From assembly GCA_013298485.1 (NCBI GenBank), contig JAAFHS010000003.1, positions 1 through 22,774 on the forward strand: a stretch of DNA of 22,774 nucleotides. The letters are read 5' to 3'. Source of the stretch: Rhodobacterales bacterium. GTDB lineage: Bacteria > Pseudomonadota > Alphaproteobacteria > Rhodobacterales > Rhodobacteraceae. A model generated the notes under the pieces. It ran no database searches, had not been told where the DNA came from, and was given only the letters and a program-made list of their open reading frames with translations. This document shows, in pieces, positions 1 to 7,240 of the stretch (its first letter is position 1; the number at the start of each line of letters is the position of its first letter). The translations under genes and the position numbers were made by a program.

Positions 1-553
1 AAAAGCCATCCACGTCCGACAGCAGGATCAACTGGTCCGCCCCCACCGTCACCGCGATCTGTGCGGCCAGCCGGTCATTGTCGCCAAAGCGGATCTCGTC
101 TGTTGCCACCGTGTCATTCTCGTTCACGATGGGCACGACACCAAGCGCCAGCAGCGTTTCCATCGTGGCGCGGGAATTCAGGTAACGCCGCCGGTCCGTC
201 GTATCCTCCAGCGTGACCAGTACCTGGCCCGTGGTGATGCCATGCGGGGCCAGCACCTCTTCATAGGCGCGGGCAAGCTGGATCTGGCCCACAGATGCCG
301 CCGCCTGTGACTGCTCCAGCGCCAAGGGTCCTGCGGGCAACCGCAACACGCGCCGCCCCAAGGCAATGGAGCCGGACGAGACCAGCACCACATCGGCGCC
401 GCGCGCGCGCGCGTCGGCCACGTCGGCGGCAAGACCGGCCAGCCAGTCGCGCCGCAATCCATCCGGCCCCACCAGCAGGGCCGAGCCGATCTTCACGACC
501 AGCCGTTTGGCATCGCGGATGTCGGGTGCGGTCAGGGGTTTCAGGGCTGCCAT
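1..553 (-). CDS. proB: Glutamate 5-kinase, N-terminal half (partial at window edge)
   Basis: Glutamate 5-kinase phosphorylates L-glutamate to gamma-glutamyl phosphate, the first step of proline synthesis, in the cytoplasm. Reading the minus strand from the ATG at 553 gives MAALKPLTAPDIRDAKRLVV and stays open to the window edge, about 184 codons, roughly half of the usual 370. Amino acid kinase family motifs are present: VVKIGSALLVG near the N terminus, VSSGSIALG about 30 residues later, and NENDTVATDEIRFGDNDRLA near the cut end, the region that binds glutamate and ATP in this family. The start lies inside the end of obgE (13-base overlap), so the two genes are probably translationally coupled. 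The PUA domain found at the C terminus of many ProB proteins would lie outside the window. Identification is firm; completeness cannot be judged. Confidence 0.95.
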   Translation of the reverse strand, partial: MAALKPLTAPDIRDAKRLVVKIGSALLVGPDGLRRDWLAGLAADVADARARGADVVLVSSGSIALGRRVLRLPAGPLALEQSQAAASVGQIQLARAYEEVLAPHGITTGQVLVTLEDTTDRRRYLNSRATMETLLALGVVPIVNENDTVATDEIRFGDNDRLAAQIAVTVGADQLILLSDVDGF

Positions 554-1563
554 GGCCCCTCCTCGACCTTCGGCGCTGCCGCCTTGATCTGCGCATGGAT
601 GGCGCGCAGCACGTCCTGCAGGCCTTGCCCCGACACTCCGGAAATCACATGCACCGGGCCGCCGCTGGCCTTTTCCAGCGCCTTGCGCCGGGTCGTGATG
701 GTCTTGGCATCAAGGGCATCGACCTTGTTCAGCGCGGTGATGCGGGTCTTGTCGCCCAGCTCCTCCGCATACGCCTCCAGTTCCGTCACGATGGTGCGGT
801 AATCCTTGGTGATCGTGGTTGAGGTGCCATCCACCAGATGCAGCAGCACCTTGCAGCGCTCCACATGGGCCAGAAACTGCATCCCCAGCCCCCGCCCTTC
901 GGATGCGCCTTCGATCAGACCGGGAATATCCGCCATCACGAATTCGGTGCCATCGATACCAACAACACCAAGGTTGGGCACCAGCGTGGTGAACGGGTAA
1001 TCGGCAATCTTGGGCCGCGCATTGGACACGGCAGCCAGAAACGTGGATTTCCCGGCATTGGGCAGGCCCACCAGCCCCGCATCCGCGATCAGCTTGAGGC
1101 GCAGCCAGATCGTGCGTTCGATGCCGTCCTGCCCCGCATTGGCCCGCGCGGGCGCGCGGTTGGTCGATGACTTGAACTGCAGGTTGCCCCAGCCACCATT
1201 GCCGCCTTTGGCCAGCAGCACCTTCTGCCCCACGGTCACGAGGTCTGCGATGATGGTTTCTTCATCTTCGTCCAGAATCTCGGTGCCCACAGGCACTTTC
1301 AGGATGATATCGTCGCCGGTTTTCCCCGTGCGCTGGCTGCCCATGCCGGGTTGACCCGATTTGGCAAAGAAATGCTGCTGATAGCGAAAATCGATCAGGG
1401 TGTTCAGCCCCTCCACCGCCTCGGCCCAGACCGACCCGCCATTGCCGCCATCGCCGCCATCGGGGCCGCCGAATTCCACGAACTTCTCGCGCCGGAACGA
1501 CACGCAGCCCCCGCCGCCGCCGCCCGAGCGGATATAGACTTTGGACAGGTCGAGGAATTTCAT
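541..1563 (-). CDS. obgE: Obg-family GTPase (ribosome assembly/stress GTPase)
   Basis: Obg/CgtA is an essential GTPase that binds the 50S subunit and links ribosome maturation to growth state. The 340-aa product has the full architecture. A glycine-rich Obg fold covers residues 1-158 (IRSGGGGGGCVSFRREKF and GGDGGNGGSVW). The G domain follows, with G1 GLPNAGKS (166-173), the switch I threonines in FTTLVP, G3 DIPGLIEG (212-219) and G4 NKVD (279-282). Length is normal, and only a short acidic tail follows the G domain. The frame is open a further 33 codons upstream, but Obg proteins begin MKFLD, so the ATG at 1563 is the start. It sits last but one in the minus-strand rplU-rpmA-GNAT-GNAT-obgE-proB array, and its stop overlaps the proB start by 13 bases. 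Confidence 0.97.
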   Translation of the reverse strand: MKFLDLSKVYIRSGGGGGGCVSFRREKFVEFGGPDGGDGGNGGSVWAEAVEGLNTLIDFRYQQHFFAKSGQPGMGSQRTGKTGDDIILKVPVGTEILDEDEETIIADLVTVGQKVLLAKGGNGGWGNLQFKSSTNRAPARANAGQDGIERTIWLRLKLIADAGLVGLPNAGKSTFLAAVSNARPKIADYPFTTLVPNLGVVGIDGTEFVMADIPGLIEGASEGRGLGMQFLAHVERCKVLLHLVDGTSTTITKDYRTIVTELEAYAEELGDKTRITALNKVDALDAKTITTRRKALEKASGGPVHVISGVSGQGLQDVLRAIHAQIKAAAPKVEEGPWQP

Positions 1564-1826
1564 CGGGGTCAGGCTTTCGGGGATGGGTTCGAGGTCTGCG
1601 ATACAGGAAGTGGGCCTGCACCTCAAGCGGGGGGTTTGAGAGGGACGCAGGTGGTGTCCCATGATGGGACGCCCTTTCGATACAACAAAATCAATAGCTT
1701 ACGAAGTCGTTTTCATACTCCGTTAAGGTTTGGCTGCCGGATGATCATGCGAGACGGCCCTGTCAGGCGTCGGGGTCAACGCCATGCGCCGCAGAACAAC
1801 GCCATCCCCGCGCGCGGTGGAAGCAA
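1564..1826. promoter_or_regulatory. obgE upstream region with a perfect palindrome
   Basis: This 263-bp gap lies between the stop of the upstream GNAT gene and the obgE start. Its clearest element is a perfect 15-base palindrome, GTCCCATGATGGGAC, at 1656-1670, about 93 bases before the obgE start codon. It could be an operator half-site pair or a short mRNA hairpin. An AT-richer stretch at about 1676-1735 lies just upstream (minus sense) and is the most likely promoter area, but no hexamer pair is convincing. No ORF here has coding character. The size of the gap suggests that obgE-proB can be transcribed separately from the ribosomal protein genes. Confidence 0.4.
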
Positions 1827-2339
1827 TCAACCGTAGGCTTGATAGAAAGCGCCTGCGGTCAACATCAGGCTAACATGGGGACGATCCACCCCGAGCGCAG
1901 CACACAACCTCAAGCCACGCCCGGTTTCGACAAAGCCAAGCTTTTCCAGCACGCGCGCAGAACGGGAGTTGCCTTCGAAATGGCCGGAAACGACCGCTTT
2001 GCCAGTGCAAGAGAAATGCGCAGCAAGTACGGTACGGCAGGCCTCAGTCGCGTAGCCTTTTCCTTGCGCAACAGGTGCCAGCCAATACCCAAGCACACCC
2101 TCTTCCAAACCGACAATTCCGGCAAAGCCCGCTGAGTCGTCGATAGCAAAGACTTCGCAAGGCAATGCAATCTCGGTTAGAAAAAACTGGAAGTCCGCTG
2201 GCCGATAGGGATGTGGGACGGTCGCCGTCCATGCCGAAACCGCAAGATCGCCAGCTGCCGATATGATTGCCGCCTCGTCAGAAGCAGCCACCGGACGCAG
2301 AGTCAGCCGCGACGTCCGGTAGTTTGCGACGACGGGCAT
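1827..2339 (-). CDS. GNAT-family N-acetyltransferase (RimJ/RimL-like)
   Basis: This is a 170-aa acetyl-CoA-dependent acetyltransferase of the RimJ/RimL-type GNAT group. The N terminus YRTSRLTLRPVAASDEAAI is the usual first strand and helix of that group. Motif A, the acetyl-CoA pyrophosphate loop, reads YWLAPVAQGKGYATEACR with an intact Q-x-x-G-x-A. The following NSRSARVLEKLGFVETGRG is the conserved motif B region. The ATG at 2339 follows the upstream acetyltransferase stop after 10 bases that include a purine-rich GGGGTAGGA, so the two are probably co-transcribed. RimJ/RimL relatives acetylate protein N termini, but the group also includes small-molecule acetyltransferases, and nothing here fixes the substrate. 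Location between rplU-rpmA and obgE is compatible with a ribosomal protein substrate, which is inference only. Confidence 0.88.
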   Translation of the reverse strand: MPVVANYRTSRLTLRPVAASDEAAIISAAGDLAVSAWTATVPHPYRPADFQFFLTEIALPCEVFAIDDSAGFAGIVGLEEGVLGYWLAPVAQGKGYATEACRTVLAAHFSCTGKAVVSGHFEGNSRSARVLEKLGFVETGRGLRLCAALGVDRPHVSLMLTAGAFYQAYG

Positions 2340-2349
2340 AGTCCTACCC

Positions 2350-2889
2350 CTATTCCAGCCGTTTCAGGTAGGTCCATGTCGGCACCCGCGCATTCCTTGC
2401 CACGCTGAAACTTTCCGCGTCGCCCAAATACTGAAAGCCCGCATTGGTCAGCACACGGGCCGACCGCGGGTTATCCTGAAACGCCTCGGCGAACATCGTG
2501 GTGTTGCCTTGCGGATTGGCCGCGACCAGCGCCTGCACGGCCTCGGACGCGATGCCAAGGTTCCAGAAGGCGGGTGCCACCCAGAAGGCGACCTCGGATT
2601 GCGCGCGGTCCATCTTCTTCAGGCTCATCACGCCCAGCACTTCGGGCAGGCCCGAAGGTGTCCCATCCATGACCCAGATATCCTCATCCCGGCCCGTGGC
2701 CATCGCACGGGTCACGAAAGCCTCTTCCGCGCCGGGCGGCAGGGGGTGGGGGATGCCTTGGGTGGCCTCGGCCACGCGGCGGTCACCGGCATACATGGCA
2801 AACAGGCCCGCGTCCGACTTGCGCACGGGACGCAGCAGGAAACGTTCGGTCGCAATCTGATCCGCTGCCGCGATCTTTTCCAGCATCAT
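2350..2889 (-). CDS. GNAT-family N-acetyltransferase, second copy in tandem
   Basis: This cytoplasmic acetyltransferase of about 179 aa also belongs to the RimJ/RimL-like GNAT group: ATERFLLRPVRKSDAGLFAM at the N terminus and NPRSARVLTNAGFQYLGD in the motif B region. Motif A reads FWVAPAFWNLGIASEA, so the usual Q/R of Q/R-x-x-G-x-A is W here, a substitution at the pyrophosphate loop that may alter CoA binding. The start is set by a strong AGGAGGG on the minus strand five bases before tandem ATG codons at 2889 and 2886; a longer form from 2910 lacks such a site. The two GNAT genes are only distantly alike in sequence, so this is not a recent duplication. Substrate unknown. Confidence 0.87.
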   Translation of the reverse strand: MMLEKIAAADQIATERFLLRPVRKSDAGLFAMYAGDRRVAEATQGIPHPLPPGAEEAFVTRAMATGRDEDIWVMDGTPSGLPEVLGVMSLKKMDRAQSEVAFWVAPAFWNLGIASEAVQALVAANPQGNTTMFAEAFQDNPRSARVLTNAGFQYLGDAESFSVARNARVPTWTYLKRLE

Positions 2890-3003
2890 GGCTTCCCTCC
2901 TGAGAGGCACATGGGCACGACACGAGCGCCGTGCAAGTTTCGTTATCTACCCTGTGATCCGGGCAAAACAGTGGCCTTGAAAACCACCCCCCTGAATGCC
3001 GAA

Positions 3004-3027
3004 GGGACCGGCCTTTCAGCCGATCCC
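3004..3027 (-). terminator. Hairpin 30 bases after rpmA, probable terminator
   Basis: On the minus strand a nine-pair stem, GGGATCGGC with GCCGGTCCC (one G-U pair), closes a six-base loop. It begins about 30 bases after the rpmA stop. Only two T residues follow directly, so intrinsic termination would be weak or leaky, allowing some read-through into the GNAT genes. A second small inverted repeat, TTACAA-N5-TTGTAA at 3032-3048, lies between the stop codon and this hairpin. Confidence 0.55.
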
Positions 3028-3057
3028 CCTGTTACAAGTCAATTGTAAAGGTTCGGC

Positions 3058-3327
3058 TTATTCTGCGGCTTTCACCATCGGCTGGACAGAAATGAAGGTG
3101 CGTCCCTTCAGGCCTTTCTTGAAGGTCACGTGACCTTCGACCTTGGCAAAGAGCGTATGATCCGTGCCCATGCCCACGCCTTCACCCGGGAACCACGTGG
3201 TGCCACGCTGGCGCACGATGATGTTGCCGGGAATGGCGTGCTGGCCGCCGAACAGTTTCACGCCCAGACGACGGCCTGCGCTATCGCGGCCGTTGCGGGA
3301 TGAACCGCCTGCTTTTTTATGTGCCAT
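3058..3327 (-). CDS. rpmA: 50S ribosomal protein L27
   Basis: L27 is a bacterial-specific large-subunit protein whose N-terminal tail reaches the peptidyl transferase centre. The 89-aa product starts MAHKKAGGSSRNGRDSAGRR, the diagnostic N terminus of the mature protein, without the cleaved extension found in Firmicutes. It continues LGVKLFGGQ and GNIIVRQRGTTWFPGEGVG, all typical of the family. Length is normal (85-90 aa). The start is four bases after the rplU stop, and its AAGGAG ribosome binding site overlaps that stop codon region, so the two genes form a tight operon with matched output. Confidence 0.98.
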   Translation of the reverse strand: MAHKKAGGSSRNGRDSAGRRLGVKLFGGQHAIPGNIIVRQRGTTWFPGEGVGMGTDHTLFAKVEGHVTFKKGLKGRTFISVQPMVKAAE

Positions 3328-3331
3328 GGGA

Positions 3332-3787
3332 TTACTCCTTCACAGCGGCGGCTTTGGCCGCGCGTTTCGGTTTGGCCGCAGCCTCGACCGTCGGGGCCGC
3401 AGCTTCGGTGTTGTGGGCCGCGCGGCGCGCATGGGCGGTGTTTACGGCAGCAGCGACGCCCGTCTTGTCAGCACCCTTGGCGATCACCTCGGTCACGCGG
3501 ACGAGTGTCAGGTGCTGACGATGCCCCTTGGTGCGCTGGCTGGAGTGTTTGCGGCGGCGTTTGACGTAATGGATGACCTTTTCGCCCTTGATCTGGTCGA
3601 TCACTTCGGCCTGCACGGCGGCACCGGCCACCATGGGGGCACCGACGGTCAGCGTGTCGCCGCCCACCATCAGGATGTCATTGAATTGGATTTTGGCACC
3701 AGCCACGGCATCCAGCTTTTCAACGCGCAGCACATCGCCTGCCTGCACCTTGTATTGCTTGCCGCCCGTCTTCAGGACCGCGAACAT
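3332..3787 (-). CDS. rplU: 50S ribosomal protein L21 with C-terminal Ala/Lys-rich extension
   Basis: L21 binds 23S rRNA in the large subunit. The 151-aa product starts MFAVLKTGGKQYKVQAGDVL. The basic RNA-binding stretch KVIHYVKRRRKHSSQRTKGH is followed by QHLTLVRVTEVI, where the usual protein of about 103 aa ends. A tail of about 48 residues follows, rich in Ala, Lys, Arg and Glu (KPKRAAKAAAVKE at the very end). Such tails are common in alphaproteobacterial L21 and are probably disordered and RNA-contacting, which is inference. The start at 3787 is supported by AAGGAAAG seven to eight bases upstream. The frame stays open far upstream, but that part overlaps the neighbouring glycosyltransferase gene and lacks L21 similarity. 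Confidence 0.97.
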   Translation of the reverse strand: MFAVLKTGGKQYKVQAGDVLRVEKLDAVAGAKIQFNDILMVGGDTLTVGAPMVAGAAVQAEVIDQIKGEKVIHYVKRRRKHSSQRTKGHRQHLTLVRVTEVIAKGADKTGVAAAVNTAHARRAAHNTEAAAPTVEAAAKPKRAAKAAAVKE

Positions 3788-3839
3788 GGGTCTTTCCTTC
3801 TTTTGCTCCGCGCCCTGTGGCCCCTGCTGCCAGGTGTTT

Positions 3840-3883
3840 CGGGGGTTGGGACCCCGCCTCGGACTGCGCGCCCCGGTCGGGGC
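3840..3883 (-). promoter_or_regulatory. Structured 5' leader of rplU-rpmA mRNA (two GC-rich hairpins)
   Basis: Between the predicted transcription start and the rplU start codon lie two compact GC hairpins. One is GCCCC-GACC-GGGGC at 3870-3883 (minus sense, perfect five-pair stem, four-base loop). The other is a CGGGG/CCCCG stem at 3840-3856. L21 leaders regulate rplU in Firmicutes, but I do not recognise a described alphaproteobacterial equivalent. Function as an autoregulatory leader is inference; the hairpins themselves are visible. Confidence 0.4.
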
Positions 3884-3932
3884 GTCATTGAAATGGAATC
3901 CCGGCGGGCCATGGGTCCACCGGAATGGGCGG

Positions 3933-3961
3933 CTTATCCGGGAAGTACAGGCAGGTGTCAA
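3933..3961 (-). promoter_or_regulatory. Sigma70-type promoter for rplU-rpmA
   Basis: On the minus strand a perfect -35 TTGACA (3956-3961) is followed after exactly 17 bases by GATAAG (3933-3938) as the -10. Transcription would start near 3926 and give a leader of about 139 bases. A consensus -35 with ideal spacing fits a highly expressed ribosomal protein operon. It lies just downstream of the glycosyltransferase stop codon, in the gap between the two genes. Confidence 0.75.
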
Positions 3962-3995
3962 GCGTGAAAGGGCCGGTATCTGCCTGCGAAACGGA

Positions 3996-5195
3996 TCAGC
4001 GGGCGCCTTGCTGGCCAAGGGCCAGCTGCATCTCTTTGGGACCAGCGGATTCGCCAAGCCGCTGACCCAGCAGGCCCCACAGAAAGCCCGTGGTGATCGT
4101 CTGCACGCCGAGCGAGGCACAGACCACCGCAAGCGCGGCAATCCGGACGATGGCTGATGCATCAAGCGGGCCGAACCCGGATTGGCCCCAGAAGACCACG
4201 CCGCCCACAACGGCCACGACGGAGGCCACAAGAAAGGCGGCACCAAGGATGCAGGCATTGTCGACGCTCATCCTGCCGCGCCACCGCTCAAATCCTGGGG
4301 ATGTGGGCAGCAGCCCGAACCTGACGGCGAACAGCTGTGCGAGGGCATGAAAGCACAGCATCTGATAGCCGGTCATCACAAGGGCGGTCGCAAGGATCAG
4401 GGTGGCGGTGTCGAAGGTCAGGCCGCCAAGGTTGACAGGCCCGAACATCAGGGCGGTAAAGGCGGCGGTGCCGAGCCACAGCAGGATCAGACCGGGCGTG
4501 TAGAACAGCCAATAGGGTGCAAAGGTCAACAAGAGCTTCAGATGCAGCCAGCCATCGCGCCAGCTGCGCAGGTGCGGCGGGCGCGAGCGGCCATCGGGGC
4601 TAAGGGTGGTTGGCACCTCGGTGACCTTCAGGCCAGTCAACGTGGCCTTGATGACCATTTCGGATGCAAATTGCATACCGGGCGTGTTCAGCTTCAACCC
4701 CAGGATCGCCGCACGGGAAAACCCGCGCAGGCCGCAGTGGAAGTCGCCCACGGGCGCGCGGTACAGCACGCGGCCGATGGTGGACAGGACCGGATTGCCG
4801 AGGTAGCGGTGCAGGGGCGGCATTGCATTCTTGGCGATCCCGCCCTTGAAGCGGTTGCCCATCACGAGATCAGCCCCGCCGCGCAAAGCGGCGACAAACG
4901 GATCAAGCCGCGAAAAATCGTAGGAATCGTCGCTGTCACCCATGATGACAAAACGGCCATGCGCGGCCGCAATCCCCGCGCCCAGCGCCGCGCCATAGCC
5001 ACGCTGTGCCACGGGCACCACGCGCGCACCCAGGCTTTCGGCGATCGCCTGACTGCCATCGGTTGATCCGTTGTCGGCGATTACGACCTCGCCCGAAACG
5101 CCGCTGCTGTCGAGATAGGCCTGCGCCTTGCGGATACAGACCGCAAGCGTTTCAGCCTCGTTCAGGCAAGGCATGAGGATGGTCAGTTCAGTCAT
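3996..5195 (-). CDS. GT2 glycosyltransferase with C-terminal membrane domain (polyprenyl-phosphate sugar synthase-like)
   Basis: This 399-aa protein is probably inner-membrane bound. Residues 1-215 form a GT-A fold of the DPM1/GtrB type: LTILMPCLNEAETL at the N terminus, VVIADNGSTDGS (37-48), the metal-binding DxD-like MGDSDDSYDF (85-94), and GNRFKGG followed by the acceptor-side GLRGFSRAAI. Four hydrophobic segments follow at about 229-252, 262-285, 316-338 and 350-376. Enzymes of this type move a sugar from a nucleotide donor to undecaprenyl phosphate on the cytoplasmic face. The start is the ATG at 5195 (MTELTIL); a longer in-frame form lacks family similarity. It is divergent from a GT-C protein and a GtrA protein, the usual partners for flipping and transferring such a lipid-linked sugar. 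The sugar is unknown. Confidence 0.85.
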   Translation of the reverse strand: MTELTILMPCLNEAETLAVCIRKAQAYLDSSGVSGEVVIADNGSTDGSQAIAESLGARVVPVAQRGYGAALGAGIAAAHGRFVIMGDSDDSYDFSRLDPFVAALRGGADLVMGNRFKGGIAKNAMPPLHRYLGNPVLSTIGRVLYRAPVGDFHCGLRGFSRAAILGLKLNTPGMQFASEMVIKATLTGLKVTEVPTTLSPDGRSRPPHLRSWRDGWLHLKLLLTFAPYWLFYTPGLILLWLGTAAFTALMFGPVNLGGLTFDTATLILATALVMTGYQMLCFHALAQLFAVRFGLLPTSPGFERWRGRMSVDNACILGAAFLVASVVAVVGGVVFWGQSGFGPLDASAIVRIAALAVVCASLGVQTITTGFLWGLLGQRLGESAGPKEMQLALGQQGAR

Positions 5196-5411
5196 GAAAA
5201 TCACCAGACGCTGCATGTTGCGACAAATGGCAGCGTGTCCGACTGCCCCCAAAGATGAGGCATGACGGTGAACTTTGGCATCCATGTGGCGGCGCGCCGA
5301 CATTTTGACGGCCATGGGGGGGGTGATTCAGATTATCCCGGTCACGAAGCGATTGCTATTGGCGCAATCCAAAAGGCTATGGTATTTCAAAACGGTTCAA
5401 TCACTTGACGG
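5196..5411. promoter_or_regulatory. Divergent promoter region between GT2 and GT-C genes
   Basis: This 216-bp gap must hold promoters for both directions. It becomes AT-richer toward 5325-5411. A perfect inverted repeat, GATTGC-N7-GCAATC, lies at 5351-5369, about 43 bases before the plus-strand start at 5412, an operator-like position. A run of eight G residues occupies 5316-5323. No clear -10/-35 pair could be assigned on either strand. Confidence 0.4.
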
Positions 5412-7238
5412 ATGAAGATGACAGTTGCGACCAACCTGACCCGACGGTCGCAGATGCTGTATGCCATCGCCCTGATTCTGGGACTGGCGTTCGTCATCAT
5501 CAAGGCGGGTCAGAAATTCCCCGATGTCTTTAGTCTGCTCGCATCCGGCGACAATGACGACATCATGCGCCTGATGCAGGTGCGGGCCTGGCTGGATGGT
5601 CAAAGCTGGTTTGACATGACCCAGTACCGCGTACTGCCCCCGGACGGGATATCAATGCACTGGTCGCGCTATGTCGATCTGGGCATTGCCGCGATCCTTG
5701 TGCCTTTGTCGACATTTCTGCCGATGGCGCAGGCAGAACAGCTGACCCTTGTCATCTGGCCTTCGCTGCTGATGATCCTGCTGATGCTGGTGGTGGCGCG
5801 GGGGACCAACCGGATCCTTGGCCCCCTGGCCGCCTGCGGCGCAGTTGCCAGTCTTGTCACCTGGCTGCCGACCGGCAGCCTGTATTTTGAACCCGGAAAA
5901 CTCGACCATCACAGTGTGCAGATTCTGTCGACAACTGTGCTGGCCTTCGCGATGGTCTGGCCGGGCCATCCGGTGCGACGCGGTCTGATCGCGGGGATGG
6001 CTGCCGCCTTTTCGCTGGCCGTCGGGCTTGAAACGCTGCCGCTCGTGGGTGTGGCGGGCGTGATACTGCTGCTGCGGGCCGCATTCGACGCGGATGGCGC
6101 TGCGCGTCTGCTGGTGGCGTTTTGCCTGACGCTGACAGGGGGGCTGGCGCTGTTGTTCATCGGGCAGACCGCACCTGATGCCTGGGGGACGCCCGTGTGC
6201 GACAAGCTGTCGCCGCCGCTTCTGGCGCTGGCGATCATTGCATCGGTCGCGAGCCTTGCGCCGCTTGCTGCGCGGCGCTGGCTGCAGCATCCGGCGGCGC
6301 GTCTTATGGCATCCGCAGTGATGACTGGCATCGGGCTGTGGCTGTGCGCACCATTGTTGTCGCCCTGCCTTGGCGGGCCCTATGGCGCATTGCCCGATGA
6401 TCTGCAGCTGATCATCTCGCGCGATATCACCGAGGCGATGCCGGGTGCGCTGTTTGCGCGCGAATTTCCCCTGAGTTTCAACGCCTTCGCAACACCTCCT
6501 ATCGCGGCCGTTACCATCAGCCTTGTCTTCTGGTTCCGCCGGCGTGGCAAAGCGGACACGCCCGCGACTGAGACGGCGGCTGTTGCGCAGATGCTGATCC
6601 TGGCCTGCGTCGGGGTCATCGGCACGTTCTTCCAGCTCCGCATGATCGTCCTTGCCGTGCCAGCGATCCCGTTTGTAACCGGTTATGCCATCAATCGTCT
6701 TCTCGACAACCGGCTAGTCAACAAGACAGCGACCTCTGCACTTGCCCTTACCTTTGGCGTGATACTGACCCTTTTCGCGGATCGGCTGAATGGCCCTGCG
6801 CTCTCGGCTGTCACCGCCATCAAGGGCGAGGAAACGACTGCCTGGCTGCAGCCGCGGAAGCGTGACACTTGTCGCCGTCCCGAAGTCCTTTCGGAATTGG
6901 ACCGCCTGCCGCGCGCGACCATCCTGACGCCGACGAATATCTCGACCTCCATGATCCTGACGACGCATCATGATGCGATTGCAGTCCCCTACCATCGCAC
7001 TGCAGTGGCATTCTGGAACGGGGTGCATACGATGAACAACCTGGACGACATGCGCACAGCCCTGCAGGCGTCGGGGGCGACATATGTCGTGTTGTGCAAG
7101 GCCACCACCTTTGGCCCGCAACGTCTTGCCGCGCGTGCCCTGATTGCGGGCGAGCTGCCGCCCTGGCTGCAGGCCGTTCCGTTTGAGAGCGAGAATTTTC
7201 TGGTCTTTTCCGTTGTGCCCGGCGCTTTGGGGCCATAG
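5412..7238 (+). CDS. Polytopic GT-C-type membrane glycosyltransferase, STT3/AglB-like architecture
   Basis: This 608-aa integral membrane protein has about ten or more hydrophobic segments. The first spans about 14-31. The loop after it carries SGDNDDIMRLMQVRAWLDGQ (46-64), an acidic DxD-type motif in the position of the GT-C catalytic loop. A second motif, GKLDHHSVQIL (162-172), resembles the DHH motif of archaeal AglB/STT3 oligosaccharyltransferases. The last 140 or so residues are mostly soluble (RRPEVLSELDRLPRATILTP onward) and would face the periplasm. GT-C enzymes use a lipid-linked sugar and transfer it outside the cytoplasm. The next gene, a GtrA protein, starts two bases after the stop, and the GT2 synthase is divergent. 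The acceptor (protein, O-antigen or other glycan) is unknown. The start could also be the ATG at 5418; the ribosome binding site is weak for both. Confidence 0.65.
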   Translation: MKMTVATNLTRRSQMLYAIALILGLAFVIIKAGQKFPDVFSLLASGDNDDIMRLMQVRAWLDGQSWFDMTQYRVLPPDGISMHWSRYVDLGIAAILVPLSTFLPMAQAEQLTLVIWPSLLMILLMLVVARGTNRILGPLAACGAVASLVTWLPTGSLYFEPGKLDHHSVQILSTTVLAFAMVWPGHPVRRGLIAGMAAAFSLAVGLETLPLVGVAGVILLLRAAFDADGAARLLVAFCLTLTGGLALLFIGQTAPDAWGTPVCDKLSPPLLALAIIASVASLAPLAARRWLQHPAARLMASAVMTGIGLWLCAPLLSPCLGGPYGALPDDLQLIISRDITEAMPGALFAREFPLSFNAFATPPIAAVTISLVFWFRRRGKADTPATETAAVAQMLILACVGVIGTFFQLRMIVLAVPAIPFVTGYAINRLLDNRLVNKTATSALALTFGVILTLFADRLNGPALSAVTAIKGEETTAWLQPRKRDTCRRPEVLSELDRLPRATILTPTNISTSMILTTHHDAIAVPYHRTAVAFWNGVHTMNNLDDMRTALQASGATYVVLCKATTFGPQRLAARALIAGELPPWLQAVPFESENFLVFSVVPGALGP

Positions 7239-7240
7239 CC

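Noticed and set aside
3788..4258. A 157-codon upstream extension of the L21 frame
   Set aside because: It overlaps the glycosyltransferase gene and spans the promoter; L21 begins MFAVLKTGGKQY at 3787.
5196..5315. A 40-codon N-terminal extension of the GT2 gene
   Set aside because: It contains no family sequence, and the usual GT2 start (MTELTILMPCLNE) is at 5195.
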